From the NCBI GenBank assembly GCA_964437505.1, contig CAYTGU010000012.1:1-55508 (forward strand): 55,508 bases of DNA, given 5' to 3'. Origin of the DNA: JAHJDO01 sp964437505 (GTDB lineage: Bacteria; JAHJDO01). Below are positions 26,124 to 35,028 of this stretch, piece by piece; within the stretch, counting starts at the first letter, position 1, and every line of letters starts with the position of its first letter. The translations under genes were made by a program, and so were the position numbers. The notes beneath the pieces were generated by a model that saw only the letters and a list, made by a program, of their open reading frames with translations, was not told where the DNA came from and searched no databases.

Positions 26124-26191
26124 AGCTAACAATGCGCTACACCTGACCAATTTCGCTGCGCAAAATTGGCAGGTAAGCTTAAATGTTAAAC
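26124..26191 (+). other. attC-like site after the nuclease gene
   Basis: Begins AGCTAACAATGCGCT and ends GTTAAAC, an exact GTTRRRY core. The centre is a hairpin (ACCTGACCAATTT and AAATTGGCAGGT) with one extrahelical base and a TTCGCTGCGC loop, and the outer arms pair less well. This is the classic 59-base-element layout, in the expected orientation directly behind the ORF. The left core has one mismatch to RYYYAAC. Confidence 0.75.
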
Positions 26192-26355
26192 TCTTTTTCA
26201 CTCATTCCCGCTATTGTATCCCAATATTCCCCTGCAGAGCCAAGACAAAGACGACTGGTTTACATATGGGGCGAAGTGAAAAAACACTGTCTGCTAAAAA
26301 TACTTGGCAAGATATCTTTTTATTTATATAATATCTAGCTTATAGGAGATAAACA

Positions 26356-26736
26356 GTGGAAAGGTACAGTGAAAAAGTGATGGAGCATTTCAGAAACCCA
26401 CGGAATGTAGGTGAAATAAAAAATCCGGATGGTATTGGGCATGTAGGTAATCCTGTTTGTGGGGATATTATGGAGATGTATATTAAGGTGGAAAATAATA
26501 TTATTGTAGATGCTAAATTTAAGACTTTTGGATGCGGCGCAGCCATAGCTACAAGCAGTATGGTTACTGAATTAGTTAAAGGAAAGACTGTAGATGAGGC
26601 GCTTAAGATATCAAATCGAGCAGTAATAGAAGCTTTAGGTGGACTTCCACATATAAAGATGCATTGCTCAGTCCTAGCAGAAGAGGCACTTAAATCAGCG
26701 ATTAACGACTATCAGAAAAAATCTAAGACTAGTTAA
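26356..26736 (+). CDS. Iron-sulfur cluster scaffold, IscU/NifU N-terminal type
   Basis: A 126-residue cytosolic scaffold on which Fe-S clusters are built. All three cluster Cys are present: GNPVCGD, TFGCGAA and MHCSVLA, plus the Asp next to the first. The start is GTG at 26356 behind AGGAG. It has no NifU C-terminal domain and no cysteine desulfurase beside it, so it is an orphan that must use a distant NifS/IscS. It is the first gene to the right of the island and converges on the phosphatase gene with an 8-bp overlap. Confidence 0.93.
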   Translation: MERYSEKVMEHFRNPRNVGEIKNPDGIGHVGNPVCGDIMEMYIKVENNIIVDAKFKTFGCGAAIATSSMVTELVKGKTVDEALKISNRAVIEALGGLPHIKMHCSVLAEEALKSAINDYQKKSKTS

Positions 26737-27346
26737 GATTCAAATGAGATGTATCATTAACTAATGATATTATCTGTGTATTGTCTATATTCTCAATAAT
26801 ATTTAGTGAAGCATTGTCCTGTCTTATTTTCCAGAATACAGCCTCCAACGCATTTGGAGAAAGTATTTTACTCAATATTACTCTTATTGGGCCTCCATGA
26901 GTTACAATAACAACATTATTCTCAACTGCACTGTTTAGTATTTCGCTAAATGCCGTCTCAACTCTTTTTTTTAATTCTAATACCGATTCTCCGTGAGGTA
27001 TTGTGAAATCCATTATATTATTCTGCCACTTAGAAAATTCATGCGGATAACTCTTCTGGATTTCTTGAAAACTCAGTCCCTCCCAGTCTCCAAAGTTAAT
27101 TTCCATTAGATCTTTCTTTGATTCAACATTTATTTTGTGTGGTTTTGCTATTATTTCTGCAGTTTTAAATGCCCTTTTTAAATTACTGCCGTAAATTCTG
27201 CAAATGTTCTCCCTTTCCAATCTTTTACTTATTAGCCCAGCCTGGATTAGACCCTCTTCATTTAACTCTATATCAGTAATACCAAAATACTTTCGTGCGC
27301 TATTTCCATCGGTCTGGCCATGTCTAACAATGAATATTTTTCCCAC
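26729..27346 (-). CDS. Histidine phosphatase family protein
   Basis: A 205-residue phosphoglycerate-mutase-like phosphatase. The catalytic His is in IVRHGQTDGN and the second in VTHGGP; the acidic residue MEINFGDWEG is also present. The size suits alpha-ribazole phosphatase (CobC) or broad sugar phosphatases; no cobalamin genes are nearby. The start is GTG at 27346 behind AAGGAG, inside the end of the PHP gene (23-bp overlap), implying coupling. Confidence 0.9.
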   Translation of the reverse strand: MGKIFIVRHGQTDGNSARKYFGITDIELNEEGLIQAGLISKRLERENICRIYGSNLKRAFKTAEIIAKPHKINVESKKDLMEINFGDWEGLSFQEIQKSYPHEFSKWQNNIMDFTIPHGESVLELKKRVETAFSEILNSAVENNVVIVTHGGPIRVILSKILSPNALEAVFWKIRQDNASLNIIENIDNTQIISLVNDTSHLNLN

Positions 27347-28172
27347 TTATTGACTCCTTGTATTCTTTTAATCTTTCAACATATTTATAAGGTATTTTAA
27401 CACTTCCCATTAGAACCTGATCTTTAGCCTCCCCGTGACAGTCAGAGCCTCCTGTAACCAAAAGCTCGTAGTCTTTTGCCAGTTTTTTATAACGCTCAGC
27501 AGTTTCCTTAGACTGATGATGATAAAATGCCTCTATACCGCATAATCCCTTTTTTATAAGGTCTATTATAATATCTTCCCTGCACAGTATCATTGGATGT
27601 GCAATTATAGAGATACCTCCCATACGATGTATTAATGAAATAGTTTCATCTGAGCTCAATTTATATCTTGAAACATAACTTGCTTTTTTATCTCCTATAT
27701 GCTTGTTAAAAGCTTCTGCAATATACTCTACGTATCCCTTCTTTTTCATAACTTGTGCAAGATGAAGTCTTCCTATTATCCCTCCTTTTGCCAGTTCTAA
27801 GACTTCCTCAAATTTTATATTTATTCCAAATTGAGCTAATTTAGATATCATTTTCTTCATTCGGATAACTCTTTGTGTAGACAGATTTTTGAGTGTGTCT
27901 TGTAAAGTTTTATTTTCCCAATCTATAAATAGTCCCAGAATATGCACTTCTATACCTCTCTCATCTGTAGCTAATTCTACTCCGGGGATAACTTCAACAT
28001 TCATATTCCTGCCTGCCTTGATTGCTTCAGGAATGGCTTGAACAGTATCATGATCTGTTATTGCTATTGCATGTATGCCTCTTTTGGCTGCTTCTCGCAC
28101 TACCCTTCTCGGCGAAAAGGTTCCATCTGAAGCAGTAGTATGAATATGCAGATCAGCGCATTTGTTGTTCAT
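27324..28172 (-). CDS. PHP-domain phosphoesterase, TrpH/RNase AM-like
   Basis: A 282-residue metal-dependent phosphoesterase. The PHP motifs are ADLHIHTTASDG, AITDHDTVQA, PGVELAT, IIAHPM and GGSDCHG, giving the full set of His/Asp ligands. This short form matches the YciV/TrpH group, known for 3',5'-nucleoside bisphosphate or RNA 5'-end hydrolysis. It overlaps both neighbours (20 bp with the DUF4432 gene upstream, 23 bp with the phosphatase downstream), so all three are coupled. Confidence 0.9.
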   Translation of the reverse strand: MNNKCADLHIHTTASDGTFSPRRVVREAAKRGIHAIAITDHDTVQAIPEAIKAGRNMNVEVIPGVELATDERGIEVHILGLFIDWENKTLQDTLKNLSTQRVIRMKKMISKLAQFGINIKFEEVLELAKGGIIGRLHLAQVMKKKGYVEYIAEAFNKHIGDKKASYVSRYKLSSDETISLIHRMGGISIIAHPMILCREDIIIDLIKKGLCGIEAFYHHQSKETAERYKKLAKDYELLVTGGSDCHGEAKDQVLMGSVKIPYKYVERLKEYKESISGKNIHC

Positions 28173-29229
28173 ATTTCTCTATGCCTTCCTTACCTGATAG
28201 TACTCCTATTTCTAAATGATATTCTCTTTTCTCTCCAGGTCCTATGAACTGGAGTGTTTTAGCTTCTCTTTCTTTTGCCCTGCCTCCCACCATGCAGTTT
28301 GCAGGCTCCATGCCCACCGCATATGTTCCTTCGCCATTCATTTTCCACTCAACAAATCGCGGAAGCTCTTTCTTGAGATATTTAATGTAGAAACCAAATC
28401 CTTCTCCGTTATTGCACCTTTTATTTATAAGCGCTGCGGTTACAAATCCATTCTTATCCTCAGCCATGTCGAGATAATATACTCGCTCCTTAAACCCATG
28501 CATAGGGTCGCTGAACTGATTGTACTTTCCCTGTTCTATCTTTGCTTCATCATCTCTTGGGGAGACGTTATTTACCCGAGCGATTAAACTTGAGCCTTTA
28601 TCAACTGCAGGATAGCCTCCGTTAATGTGATACAGTATCATATGAGGAACATCTTCAAATCCTAAATTCTCTACCACATCATGAATAAACAGCCTGTTTT
28701 CACCCAGGCTTGCTGTGATTTCTCTAGTTAAACAGATATTTTCGTTAAAAACTTTTGACTGGGTAACTTTTCCTTTTATTCTCATAATATAATCATCATC
28801 TTTCCATTCGGTCTGAGTAGAAACATCAGTAGCCGGTGTGTTTGATATCCTTCCATGCAGTCCCAGCTTTTCTCCATTGTCTATACAGGGCATACCTGCC
28901 TGAGTCAGTCCGCATGTGAGGAGCAATCCTCCATAAAAGCTTCTTAGCCATTCAAGCTCTTCTGGCTCATAATAGGTTGGCGCTACATCACCTGTCTGCG
29001 ATCTCCAGCACAATGACTTCCCATTATACTGGGCAAAAGAAATATCCATGCCTCTGGATGGAAGAACCGTAAAAGAAAAGCCTGAACCAGTTCTAATATC
29101 AGCGGCTTCAACGTCCTTTTCCCTTCCCTCCAAAAGCGTATATCTTTTTATACCTGCAATTTGCGAAATACTTCCAACTCTTTTTAGTAATGCCTTCTTA
29201 TCTATTTCTTTACCGTATAAGACAGCCAT
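28153..29229 (-). CDS. DUF4432 protein, aldose-1-epimerase-like
   Basis: A 358-residue galactose-mutarotase-like beta-sandwich protein. It has FTVLPSRGMDISFAQYNG near residue 50, GLHGRISNTPA near 125, HDVVENLGFEDVPHM and a late YAVGMEPANCMVGGRAKER. The family binds sugars and is poorly characterised. Its gene overlaps the PHP gene. The role is likely in sugar metabolism, with unknown substrate. Confidence 0.85.
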   Translation of the reverse strand: MAVLYGKEIDKKALLKRVGSISQIAGIKRYTLLEGREKDVEAADIRTGSGFSFTVLPSRGMDISFAQYNGKSLCWRSQTGDVAPTYYEPEELEWLRSFYGGLLLTCGLTQAGMPCIDNGEKLGLHGRISNTPATDVSTQTEWKDDDYIMRIKGKVTQSKVFNENICLTREITASLGENRLFIHDVVENLGFEDVPHMILYHINGGYPAVDKGSSLIARVNNVSPRDDEAKIEQGKYNQFSDPMHGFKERVYYLDMAEDKNGFVTAALINKRCNNGEGFGFYIKYLKKELPRFVEWKMNGEGTYAVGMEPANCMVGGRAKEREAKTLQFIGPGEKREYHLEIGVLSGKEGIEKYEQQMR

Positions 29230-29254
29230 TTCTATCTCCCTATGATTTTATTAG

Positions 29255-30421
29255 TTACCTTTTCTTCAAGAACTTTCTCATATCAGGATCATACAAAAGA
29301 GTTATTCCCGATAGTATCCTTCCAAGTATTGGCTTGATATCCGCAGTTGAACATATATCATATGATGTGTTCCTGCCAAAGAACTTAAAAAACCCTGGTT
29401 CTAATGAGAATCTTTTCCGATTGGACAAAAAATGCAATATATCCCCGAATAACAGCCATCTGCACTGCGCACCTGTTTTATATTCAAAAACCCCTTCTGT
29501 ATCTCCACTACATGCTATTTTGTATAAAAGATATGGGAAATTAACGCCTGAGGATATAGCAAGTTGCAATGATCCCCAGAATCTTGGATTAATTTCCATC
29601 AATTTAGGAATACCGTCACGCTTGTCAACTCTGAATTCAACCATAGCCACACCATACCACAAAAGTGATTTCATAAGTCTCAGCGCTAAATCTTCTATGT
29701 CATATCTTCTTATTCCTCTGCGTAGAGTGCTTGGTCCGCCTTTTACAGGATATTCTCGTAACCTTTTATGACTGAATATCGCACGCAACTGACTTCGCCT
29801 GTTAAACAGCAAAGAAACTCCGAACGCCCCTCCATCGGGTATATACTCCTGAATTAGGGGATAAGGAAACTTGTTATGTATTTGAAGATAATTAGTCATG
29901 AGGTTTTCTTTTGAGGCGACTTTCCTAATGCCAAAAGAGCCCGAACTGATTTGAGGCTTTATTATTACCGGATAGGGCAGACTATTTGATATCTGTTCAA
30001 CTTCTTTAATGTTCTCTATAAAGTATGTTTTTGGACATGGAATTCCGATAGACTGAGCATGCTTTATAACTCTTGCCTTATTTCTGGCAAAATTAAGCAT
30101 CTCGTAATTCAGGATAGGTAAATTTGTACATTTCTCTATTTTCTCCTTATGCCGTGAGAGAACAAGCATTGTTGTCTCTTCCATTGGAAGAATGGCATCG
30201 TAGCGAAATCTATTTAATTCTGTAATAATTGCTGCTATAAATTTATCAGGGTTTCTTTTAGGGGATGGATAAACAAGTCTTCTTGCGCAATATCTCGAGA
30301 ATAAGGATGTGGCAAATATACTGGTTTCCCCAACAGTTACCGCTATGCCTTTCTCTCCAAGTGCCCTGGTTGCAGCAAGCGTCTTTCTCCAATGACCGTC
30401 TGTAATTAATACTCTGTTCAT
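29255..30421 (-). CDS. ATP-grasp ligase
   Basis: A 388-residue ATP-grasp enzyme. The N-terminal Rossmann-like part (VLITDGHWRKTLAATRALG) precedes the ATP-binding B domain (YPVIIKPQISSGSFGIRKV, PLIQEYIPDGG) and metal loop LMEINPRFWGSLQLA. It resembles carbamoyl-phosphate-synthase-like carboxylate-amine ligases that act on diverse acids. It sits 7 bp from purC and 25 bp from the DUF4432 gene. The substrate is not predictable from context. Confidence 0.88.
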   Translation of the reverse strand: MNRVLITDGHWRKTLAATRALGEKGIAVTVGETSIFATSLFSRYCARRLVYPSPKRNPDKFIAAIITELNRFRYDAILPMEETTMLVLSRHKEKIEKCTNLPILNYEMLNFARNKARVIKHAQSIGIPCPKTYFIENIKEVEQISNSLPYPVIIKPQISSGSFGIRKVASKENLMTNYLQIHNKFPYPLIQEYIPDGGAFGVSLLFNRRSQLRAIFSHKRLREYPVKGGPSTLRRGIRRYDIEDLALRLMKSLLWYGVAMVEFRVDKRDGIPKLMEINPRFWGSLQLAISSGVNFPYLLYKIACSGDTEGVFEYKTGAQCRWLLFGDILHFLSNRKRFSLEPGFFKFFGRNTSYDICSTADIKPILGRILSGITLLYDPDMRKFLKKR

Positions 30422-30428
30422 GAAACCA

Positions 30429-31223
30429 TTATTCTATATCCTTAAACCCTGCAGTTATGTTGGCTATTTCCGCAAACTTATCTTTAACACTCTCTGTGCT
30501 TTGACCCATCCTGTATGTATCCTTGTCAAGCCGCGCTTCCGGATTAAGTTCTCCCAGTACATTGTCTTGATTAAGATTGGGATTTTTATGCGCGTAGGGC
30601 CACAGCCGAAATGAGCCTCCTGAAATTTCATCTATAAGATACACTTCTCCATCAATAATGCCATATTCCAGCTTGATATCTATTAACTGAACATCAAAAT
30701 GCGCGAAGGCTTTCTCAAGATATCCAAAAGCCTGTTCATTGATTTTTTTCATCGCAGCATATTCAAAACCATTCTTTGCCTTTATGATATAGTCAATATA
30801 GGCATCATCCAGCATAGGATCATGTAACGGATCATCCTTATAGTGAAACTGGGTAATTACAGGATCGTATCTCTGTCCCTCAGTAGCACTACTCCATTTT
30901 AGGATAGAGCCTGCAGCAACTCTTCTTGATACAATTTCAAGATTAATTTTTCTGTCAAGTTTTCTTACAAGCGCTACTTTCTCTTCAGGGCTTGAGATAT
31001 AATGAGTTCTAACGCCTTTTCTATCAAGAAGTTCAAATGCATCTCTATTGGTTTTCCAGTCAACTAAAGCCTTGCCCTCAATTACATCATGTTTTACCCC
31101 GTCACCTGCTGTTATATCGTCTTTGAAGACCATATAAACTGTTTTCTCGTCTTCGGGGTTTCTGTATATTATCTTTGTCTTTCCCTCTGCCATTTTGTCC
31201 ATGGATTCAAAATTAATTGACAT
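30429..31223 (-). CDS. purC: SAICAR synthase
   Basis: Joins aspartate to CAIR in de novo purine synthesis. KMAEGKTKIIYRNPED opens the ATP-binding domain. FKDDITAGDGVK, EIVSRRVAAGS, YEYAA-type FEYAAMKKINEQAF and LIDIKLEYGIIDGEVYLID complete the pattern. The length of 264 residues is slightly long. It follows mrdA by 11 bp, with the ATP-grasp gene behind. Other pur genes are not in the window. Confidence 0.95.
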   Translation of the reverse strand: MSINFESMDKMAEGKTKIIYRNPEDEKTVYMVFKDDITAGDGVKHDVIEGKALVDWKTNRDAFELLDRKGVRTHYISSPEEKVALVRKLDRKINLEIVSRRVAAGSILKWSSATEGQRYDPVITQFHYKDDPLHDPMLDDAYIDYIIKAKNGFEYAAMKKINEQAFGYLEKAFAHFDVQLIDIKLEYGIIDGEVYLIDEISGGSFRLWPYAHKNPNLNQDNVLGELNPEARLDKDTYRMGQSTESVKDKFAEIANITAGFKDIE

Positions 31224-31234
31224 AACCTTTCTCC

Positions 31235-33004
31235 TTATGATTTATTACTTCTGTTTTTCATATACCATTTAAATATCTGTTTTGCAATAGGCGCAGCTAC
31301 TTTTCCTCCTTCTCCACCGTGTTCAACAACAACTACGAGAGCAATCTGTGGATTTTTTGCAGGAGCAAAAGCAACAAACATAGCATGATCCCTGAATTTA
31401 TATGGAATCTTTCTATACTTTCTAGTATGCTTCATTTTTACTACTTGCACTGTGCTTGTTTTGCCTGCAATTTCCAGCCCTTTAACCCGTGCAAATTTAC
31501 CGGTTCCTTTATCACTTACAACCTCGCAAAGAGCCTTTCTAATCTCTTTTATTATCTTCTTGCTGCATGGCAGCTTGCCTATCTGCTCGGGCTGTGTCTG
31601 CAAAAGAATTCTGGGCTTATATATAGTTCCTCCGTTTGCTACCGCGCTAACAAAATTCACTAACTGAAGCGGAGTTACTAAAAGATAGGACTGTCCTATT
31701 GATAAGAGCGCTGTATCTCCAGAATACCATGCCCTATTTTTTCTCCAGCTTTTATCCGGCAGGAGTCCTGACTTCTCCCCAGGAAGTTTTATGCCTGTAA
31801 GTTTGCCAAATCCGCATTCATCCGCAAAATCTGCAATCCTATTAACCCCCAATAACAGCCCCAGTCTATAAAAATAAACATCGCATGAATCCTTTATAGC
31901 ATTACGCATATTCAGATATCCATGTCCTCCTCTATTCCAGCAATAGAATATACCTTTCCCAACTTTTAAGTGTCCTTTACACTCAAGTTCTTGAGGGCAA
32001 GTTACAACATGATATTTCAAGCCTGCTGCGGCTATCAGTATCTTAAATATTGAACCGGGAGCATATAAAGCAGAAATAGCTCTATTAAGTAAAGGCGCAT
32101 CCTTTTTGGCTAAAGTATCTAAATCTGTTTGCAGAACAGGTGTGTTGAAAATTCCAGGGTCATAAGAAGGGCTGCTTGCCATTGCGAGTATATCCCCATT
32201 TTGAGGATTCATAACAATTATTGTCCCTGTTTTATCTTTTAATAATTTGCTTGCAAATTCCTGCATATGCATATCAATTGTAAGAATAACGTCGCAGCCT
32301 CTTTCCGGTTTTTTCTCCATAAGCACTGCTACTTGTTCTCCTTTGGAATTAACCTCAATCTGTTTTGCTCCATCATCCCCTTTTAAAAAATCATTAGCTG
32401 CTTCCTCAACACCTCCCTGTCCTTTAAATTCATTGTATTGAAATATATGATACTGCTTCTTTTCAATCTCTCCTTTCCTGATTTGTCTAACATGTCCTGC
32501 TATATGCGCTGCATTTTTCCCTAATATATATTTTCGCCGAGGCTCTATCTGAATAAATATCCCTGGAAGAAGAGAACTTCTCTCTTCAATCAATATTACT
32601 TTCTCCAGACTAATATTTGATGCCAACTTGACAGGAGAGTACTTCTCGTGGTCTGAACTGAAAAGTACTCTCATTATAAGAGTTCGTTCTAAGCCAAGAA
32701 TCTCGGAGAGTAATTCGACTGTTTCGCCTATGTCCTTTATCTCATTTGGCACTGCCAGTACATTAAAAGAACTGATATTTTTAACAAGAAGATTTCTATC
32801 TCTATCGTATATGCAGCCTCTCGGAGCATTAAGATGAACTAAACGTATTCTGTTTGATTTCGCTCTGTCCCTGAACTGGTTTCCTCTTATGAGCTGCAGA
32901 TACCATAGACGAAAGATAATAATCAAAAAACATGCAAGTAATATCCAAGCAACATTTTTTATTCTTTTCTTTATATTCGCAGTTTCTTTTTTATCAGATA
33001 ACAT
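31235..33004 (-). CDS. mrdA: Penicillin-binding protein 2, elongation transpeptidase
   Basis: Membrane-anchored peptidoglycan transpeptidase of the rod complex. A short basic N-terminus and one helix (VAWILLACFLIIIFRLWYL) are followed by the pedestal domain (APRGCIYDRDRNLLVKN). The penicillin-binding domain has SxxK as APGSIFK, SxN-like SCDVYFY and KTS-V (GKTSTVQV) in place of KTG. The length of 589 residues is right. It belongs functionally to the mreBCD genes 3 kb upstream, but rodA is not seen. Confidence 0.95.
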   Translation of the reverse strand: MLSDKKETANIKKRIKNVAWILLACFLIIIFRLWYLQLIRGNQFRDRAKSNRIRLVHLNAPRGCIYDRDRNLLVKNISSFNVLAVPNEIKDIGETVELLSEILGLERTLIMRVLFSSDHEKYSPVKLASNISLEKVILIEERSSLLPGIFIQIEPRRKYILGKNAAHIAGHVRQIRKGEIEKKQYHIFQYNEFKGQGGVEEAANDFLKGDDGAKQIEVNSKGEQVAVLMEKKPERGCDVILTIDMHMQEFASKLLKDKTGTIIVMNPQNGDILAMASSPSYDPGIFNTPVLQTDLDTLAKKDAPLLNRAISALYAPGSIFKILIAAAGLKYHVVTCPQELECKGHLKVGKGIFYCWNRGGHGYLNMRNAIKDSCDVYFYRLGLLLGVNRIADFADECGFGKLTGIKLPGEKSGLLPDKSWRKNRAWYSGDTALLSIGQSYLLVTPLQLVNFVSAVANGGTIYKPRILLQTQPEQIGKLPCSKKIIKEIRKALCEVVSDKGTGKFARVKGLEIAGKTSTVQVVKMKHTRKYRKIPYKFRDHAMFVAFAPAKNPQIALVVVVEHGGEGGKVAAPIAKQIFKWYMKNRSNKS

Positions 33005-33056
33005 ATCTTGTAGATTGTATATCTTCCTGGGTAAGAATGCAAAAACATCCCCTTAG

Positions 33057-33094
33057 TTCCGCCTGAGGCGAAACTGTCCCCCTTTGAAGGGGGA
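33057..33094. repeat. Double short-palindrome intergenic repeat
   Basis: Two hairpins in tandem: TTCCGCC/GGCGAA with one mismatch and perfect TCCCCCTT/AAGGGGGA with a 2-bp centre, followed by another GGGGGAT. This resembles dispersed intergenic palindromes seen in many bacteria. It separates the GspE fusion gene from mrdA. Confidence 0.6.
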
Positions 33095-33113
33095 TTTAGG
33101 GGGATAGAAAAAA

Positions 33114-33143
33114 TTGTCATTCTCCGATTAAATCAGGGAATCC
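33114..33143 (-). repeat. Dispersed short repeat, copy 2
   Basis: Inverted, imperfect copy of the repeat at 6956-6985: the complement ends TCGGAGAATGACAA in both. It runs up to the stop codon of the GspE-fusion gene. Confidence 0.5.
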
Positions 33144-34657
33144 TAACTTCCTGGAACTACTCTCAATACTTCTTCTATAGTGGTAATACCCTGTTTAACT
33201 TTATCTATCCCATCTTCTCGCAGTGTAATCATACCTGATTCTACGGCTTGTTTTCTTAATTTTTCTAGACCAGCATCTTGAGCAATTAGACTCTTCATAT
33301 TATCATCTATCTCCAGCAATTCATAAATGGCTGTCCTGCCTCGATATCCACTATTATTACACTTCTTACAGCCCTTACCTCTAAAGAATTTTATATCCTT
33401 ATCGGTTTTTAATGAATCCATAACCCAATTTTCTGGTTTGTACTCTTCTTTGCACTCCTTGCATATAATACGGACAAGCCTCTGAGAAACTATACCAGTT
33501 AAGGCATTATTGAGCAAAAAAGGCTCAACTCCCATATCCAACAATCTCCTCACCGCTCCCGGAGCATCATTGGTATGGAGTGCAGTGAAAACGAGATGTC
33601 CTATAAGAGATGCTTGGATTATTATTTCGAACGTCTCTAAATCTCTAAGCTCACCTACCATCATTATGTCAGGGTCTTGGCGCAACTGAGAACGAATAGA
33701 GTGAGCAAAAGTGAGCCCTATGCGAGGGTTCATCTGCAATTGATTTATCCCATCAAACTGATACTCTACAGGATCTTCAACTGTGGTTATCTTTACTCCT
33801 TCTTGGTTAAGTTCTTGAATAAGAGTATAAAGCGCAGTGGTTTTTCCACAGCCGGTAGGACCAGTAACTATAATTATACCAAAACGTTTTTTGCTCCAGT
33901 TTCTTAGCATTTTTAAATTTTGTTCGCTAAAACCCAGCTTTTCTAATGGCAGTAACCTAACACTTCTATCCAATATCCTCATGGTTATAGATTCTCCTGT
34001 AATGTAAGGCACAACAGAGACGCGAAGATCCAAATCTTTCCCCTCTATATTTAGCTTTATTCTCCCATCCTGAGGTAGTCTCTTCTCTGCTACATCCATA
34101 CCTGCCATAATTTTGATTCTGCTTATAAGAGCTTCCTGAAGTTCCTTCGGAGGCTGGCTGGCTATCTCTTTAAGCACCCCGCCTATTCTATATCTGACCC
34201 TCATTTTATCCTTCAACCACTCAATATGAATATCACTGGCCCGGTCTTTGACAGCTTGCATGATAATTAAATTGGTTACTTTCACTTCCGGTAGTTTATC
34301 TACCTCAATAGCAGATATTTTTTCAGTTGTTTGCGTTTGTCCTATCTTAAAAGTTCCATCTTCCAACCCCTTAGCTATTTTTAAAGAATATTTATCCAGG
34401 GTTCCGGTAACTTCTCCTGCATTTACCATTTCCTGAACCGATGGGGGAAAGTACTCTGGATGTTCAGATATAGCTTCTAACATATTTTTGCCAGATGTAA
34501 TCATAGTCTTAATATCTTGAAGAACTACTTTAAACTTTTTATCAGTAATCTCTTTCTCAATTGCCGACAAACTCCGCAAAACAGGTATTCCTGATTCTAT
34601 TAGCGTACCGAATTTTTGCCAAAAACTGCCGATCAACTCTTTTCTCATATCGCCCAT
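33143..34657 (-). CDS. GspF-like domain fused to GspE/PilB ATPase
   Basis: A 504-residue protein. Residues 8-95 match the cytoplasmic half of GspF/PilC (FWQKFGTLIESGIPVLRSL, AISEHPEYFPPSVQEMVNAG) but without its membrane helices. A GspE ATPase follows: ASDIHIEW, Walker A GPTGCGKTTALY, Asp box TTVEDPVEY, Walker B DIMMVGELRD, His box HTNDAPGA and a four-Cys motif (CKEC then CKKC). The GspE N-terminal N1 domain is replaced by the GspF piece. It overlaps the HTH gene by 13 bp. The system it drives (pilus or secretion) is not here, though a pseudopilin gene is 3.5 kb upstream. Confidence 0.88.
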   Translation of the reverse strand: MGDMRKELIGSFWQKFGTLIESGIPVLRSLSAIEKEITDKKFKVVLQDIKTMITSGKNMLEAISEHPEYFPPSVQEMVNAGEVTGTLDKYSLKIAKGLEDGTFKIGQTQTTEKISAIEVDKLPEVKVTNLIIMQAVKDRASDIHIEWLKDKMRVRYRIGGVLKEIASQPPKELQEALISRIKIMAGMDVAEKRLPQDGRIKLNIEGKDLDLRVSVVPYITGESITMRILDRSVRLLPLEKLGFSEQNLKMLRNWSKKRFGIIIVTGPTGCGKTTALYTLIQELNQEGVKITTVEDPVEYQFDGINQLQMNPRIGLTFAHSIRSQLRQDPDIMMVGELRDLETFEIIIQASLIGHLVFTALHTNDAPGAVRRLLDMGVEPFLLNNALTGIVSQRLVRIICKECKEEYKPENWVMDSLKTDKDIKFFRGKGCKKCNNSGYRGRTAIYELLEIDDNMKSLIAQDAGLEKLRKQAVESGMITLREDGIDKVKQGITTIEEVLRVVPGS

Positions 34658-35028
34658 CTTTTACCTCCTTGTTTTGTATTTGGTATTGCTAAAATTTTGT
34701 TTAATTGCGATTCTGTTGATTCAAACATTTGAAATCCAAAATCCTTCTCTCTTCCTTCAATCCATTCTTCTATACTTTTCTTTCGAAAAAGGATTTTGCC
34801 ACCAAGCTCAAAACAGGGAATATCCTCCAGATATTGCTCAATTATGTCTTTGCTTACCCTTAAAAATTCTGCCAGTTCATCAATATCTAGTACAGGGCCG
34901 AACTCTGTTCTTCGCTCTGCTTTGGATTGCGTATGAATAGAAGATTTAATTTTAAGAACTAATTCAGTGCTGGGCGCATATCGGGGAAGTTTCTTAGCTA
35001 ACGATTCAATCTTATCTAAAACGTTCAT
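34645..35028 (-). CDS. Excisionase-type HTH protein beside the sigma factor
   Basis: A 127-residue protein. The middle part (VLDIDELAEFLRVSKDIIEQ, then GGKILFRKKSIEEWIEGRE) is a MerR/excisionase-like HTH_17 domain. The N-terminus is a short amphipathic helix, and there is no membrane segment. It overlaps the sigma-factor stop by one base (TAATG) and the GspE-fusion gene by 13 bp. It takes the place normally held by an anti-sigma factor, but no anti-sigma motif is visible. Confidence 0.75.
   Translation of the reverse strand: MNVLDKIESLAKKLPRYAPSTELVLKIKSSIHTQSKAERRTEFGPVLDIDELAEFLRVSKDIIEQYLEDIPCFELGGKILFRKKSIEEWIEGREKDFGFQMFESTESQLNKILAIPNTKQGGKRWAI

Noticed and set aside
26192..26355. Right-hand tRNA 3' end repeat next to the IscU gene
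   Set aside because: No stretch matching the tRNA end was found, so the island border cannot be put here on that basis.
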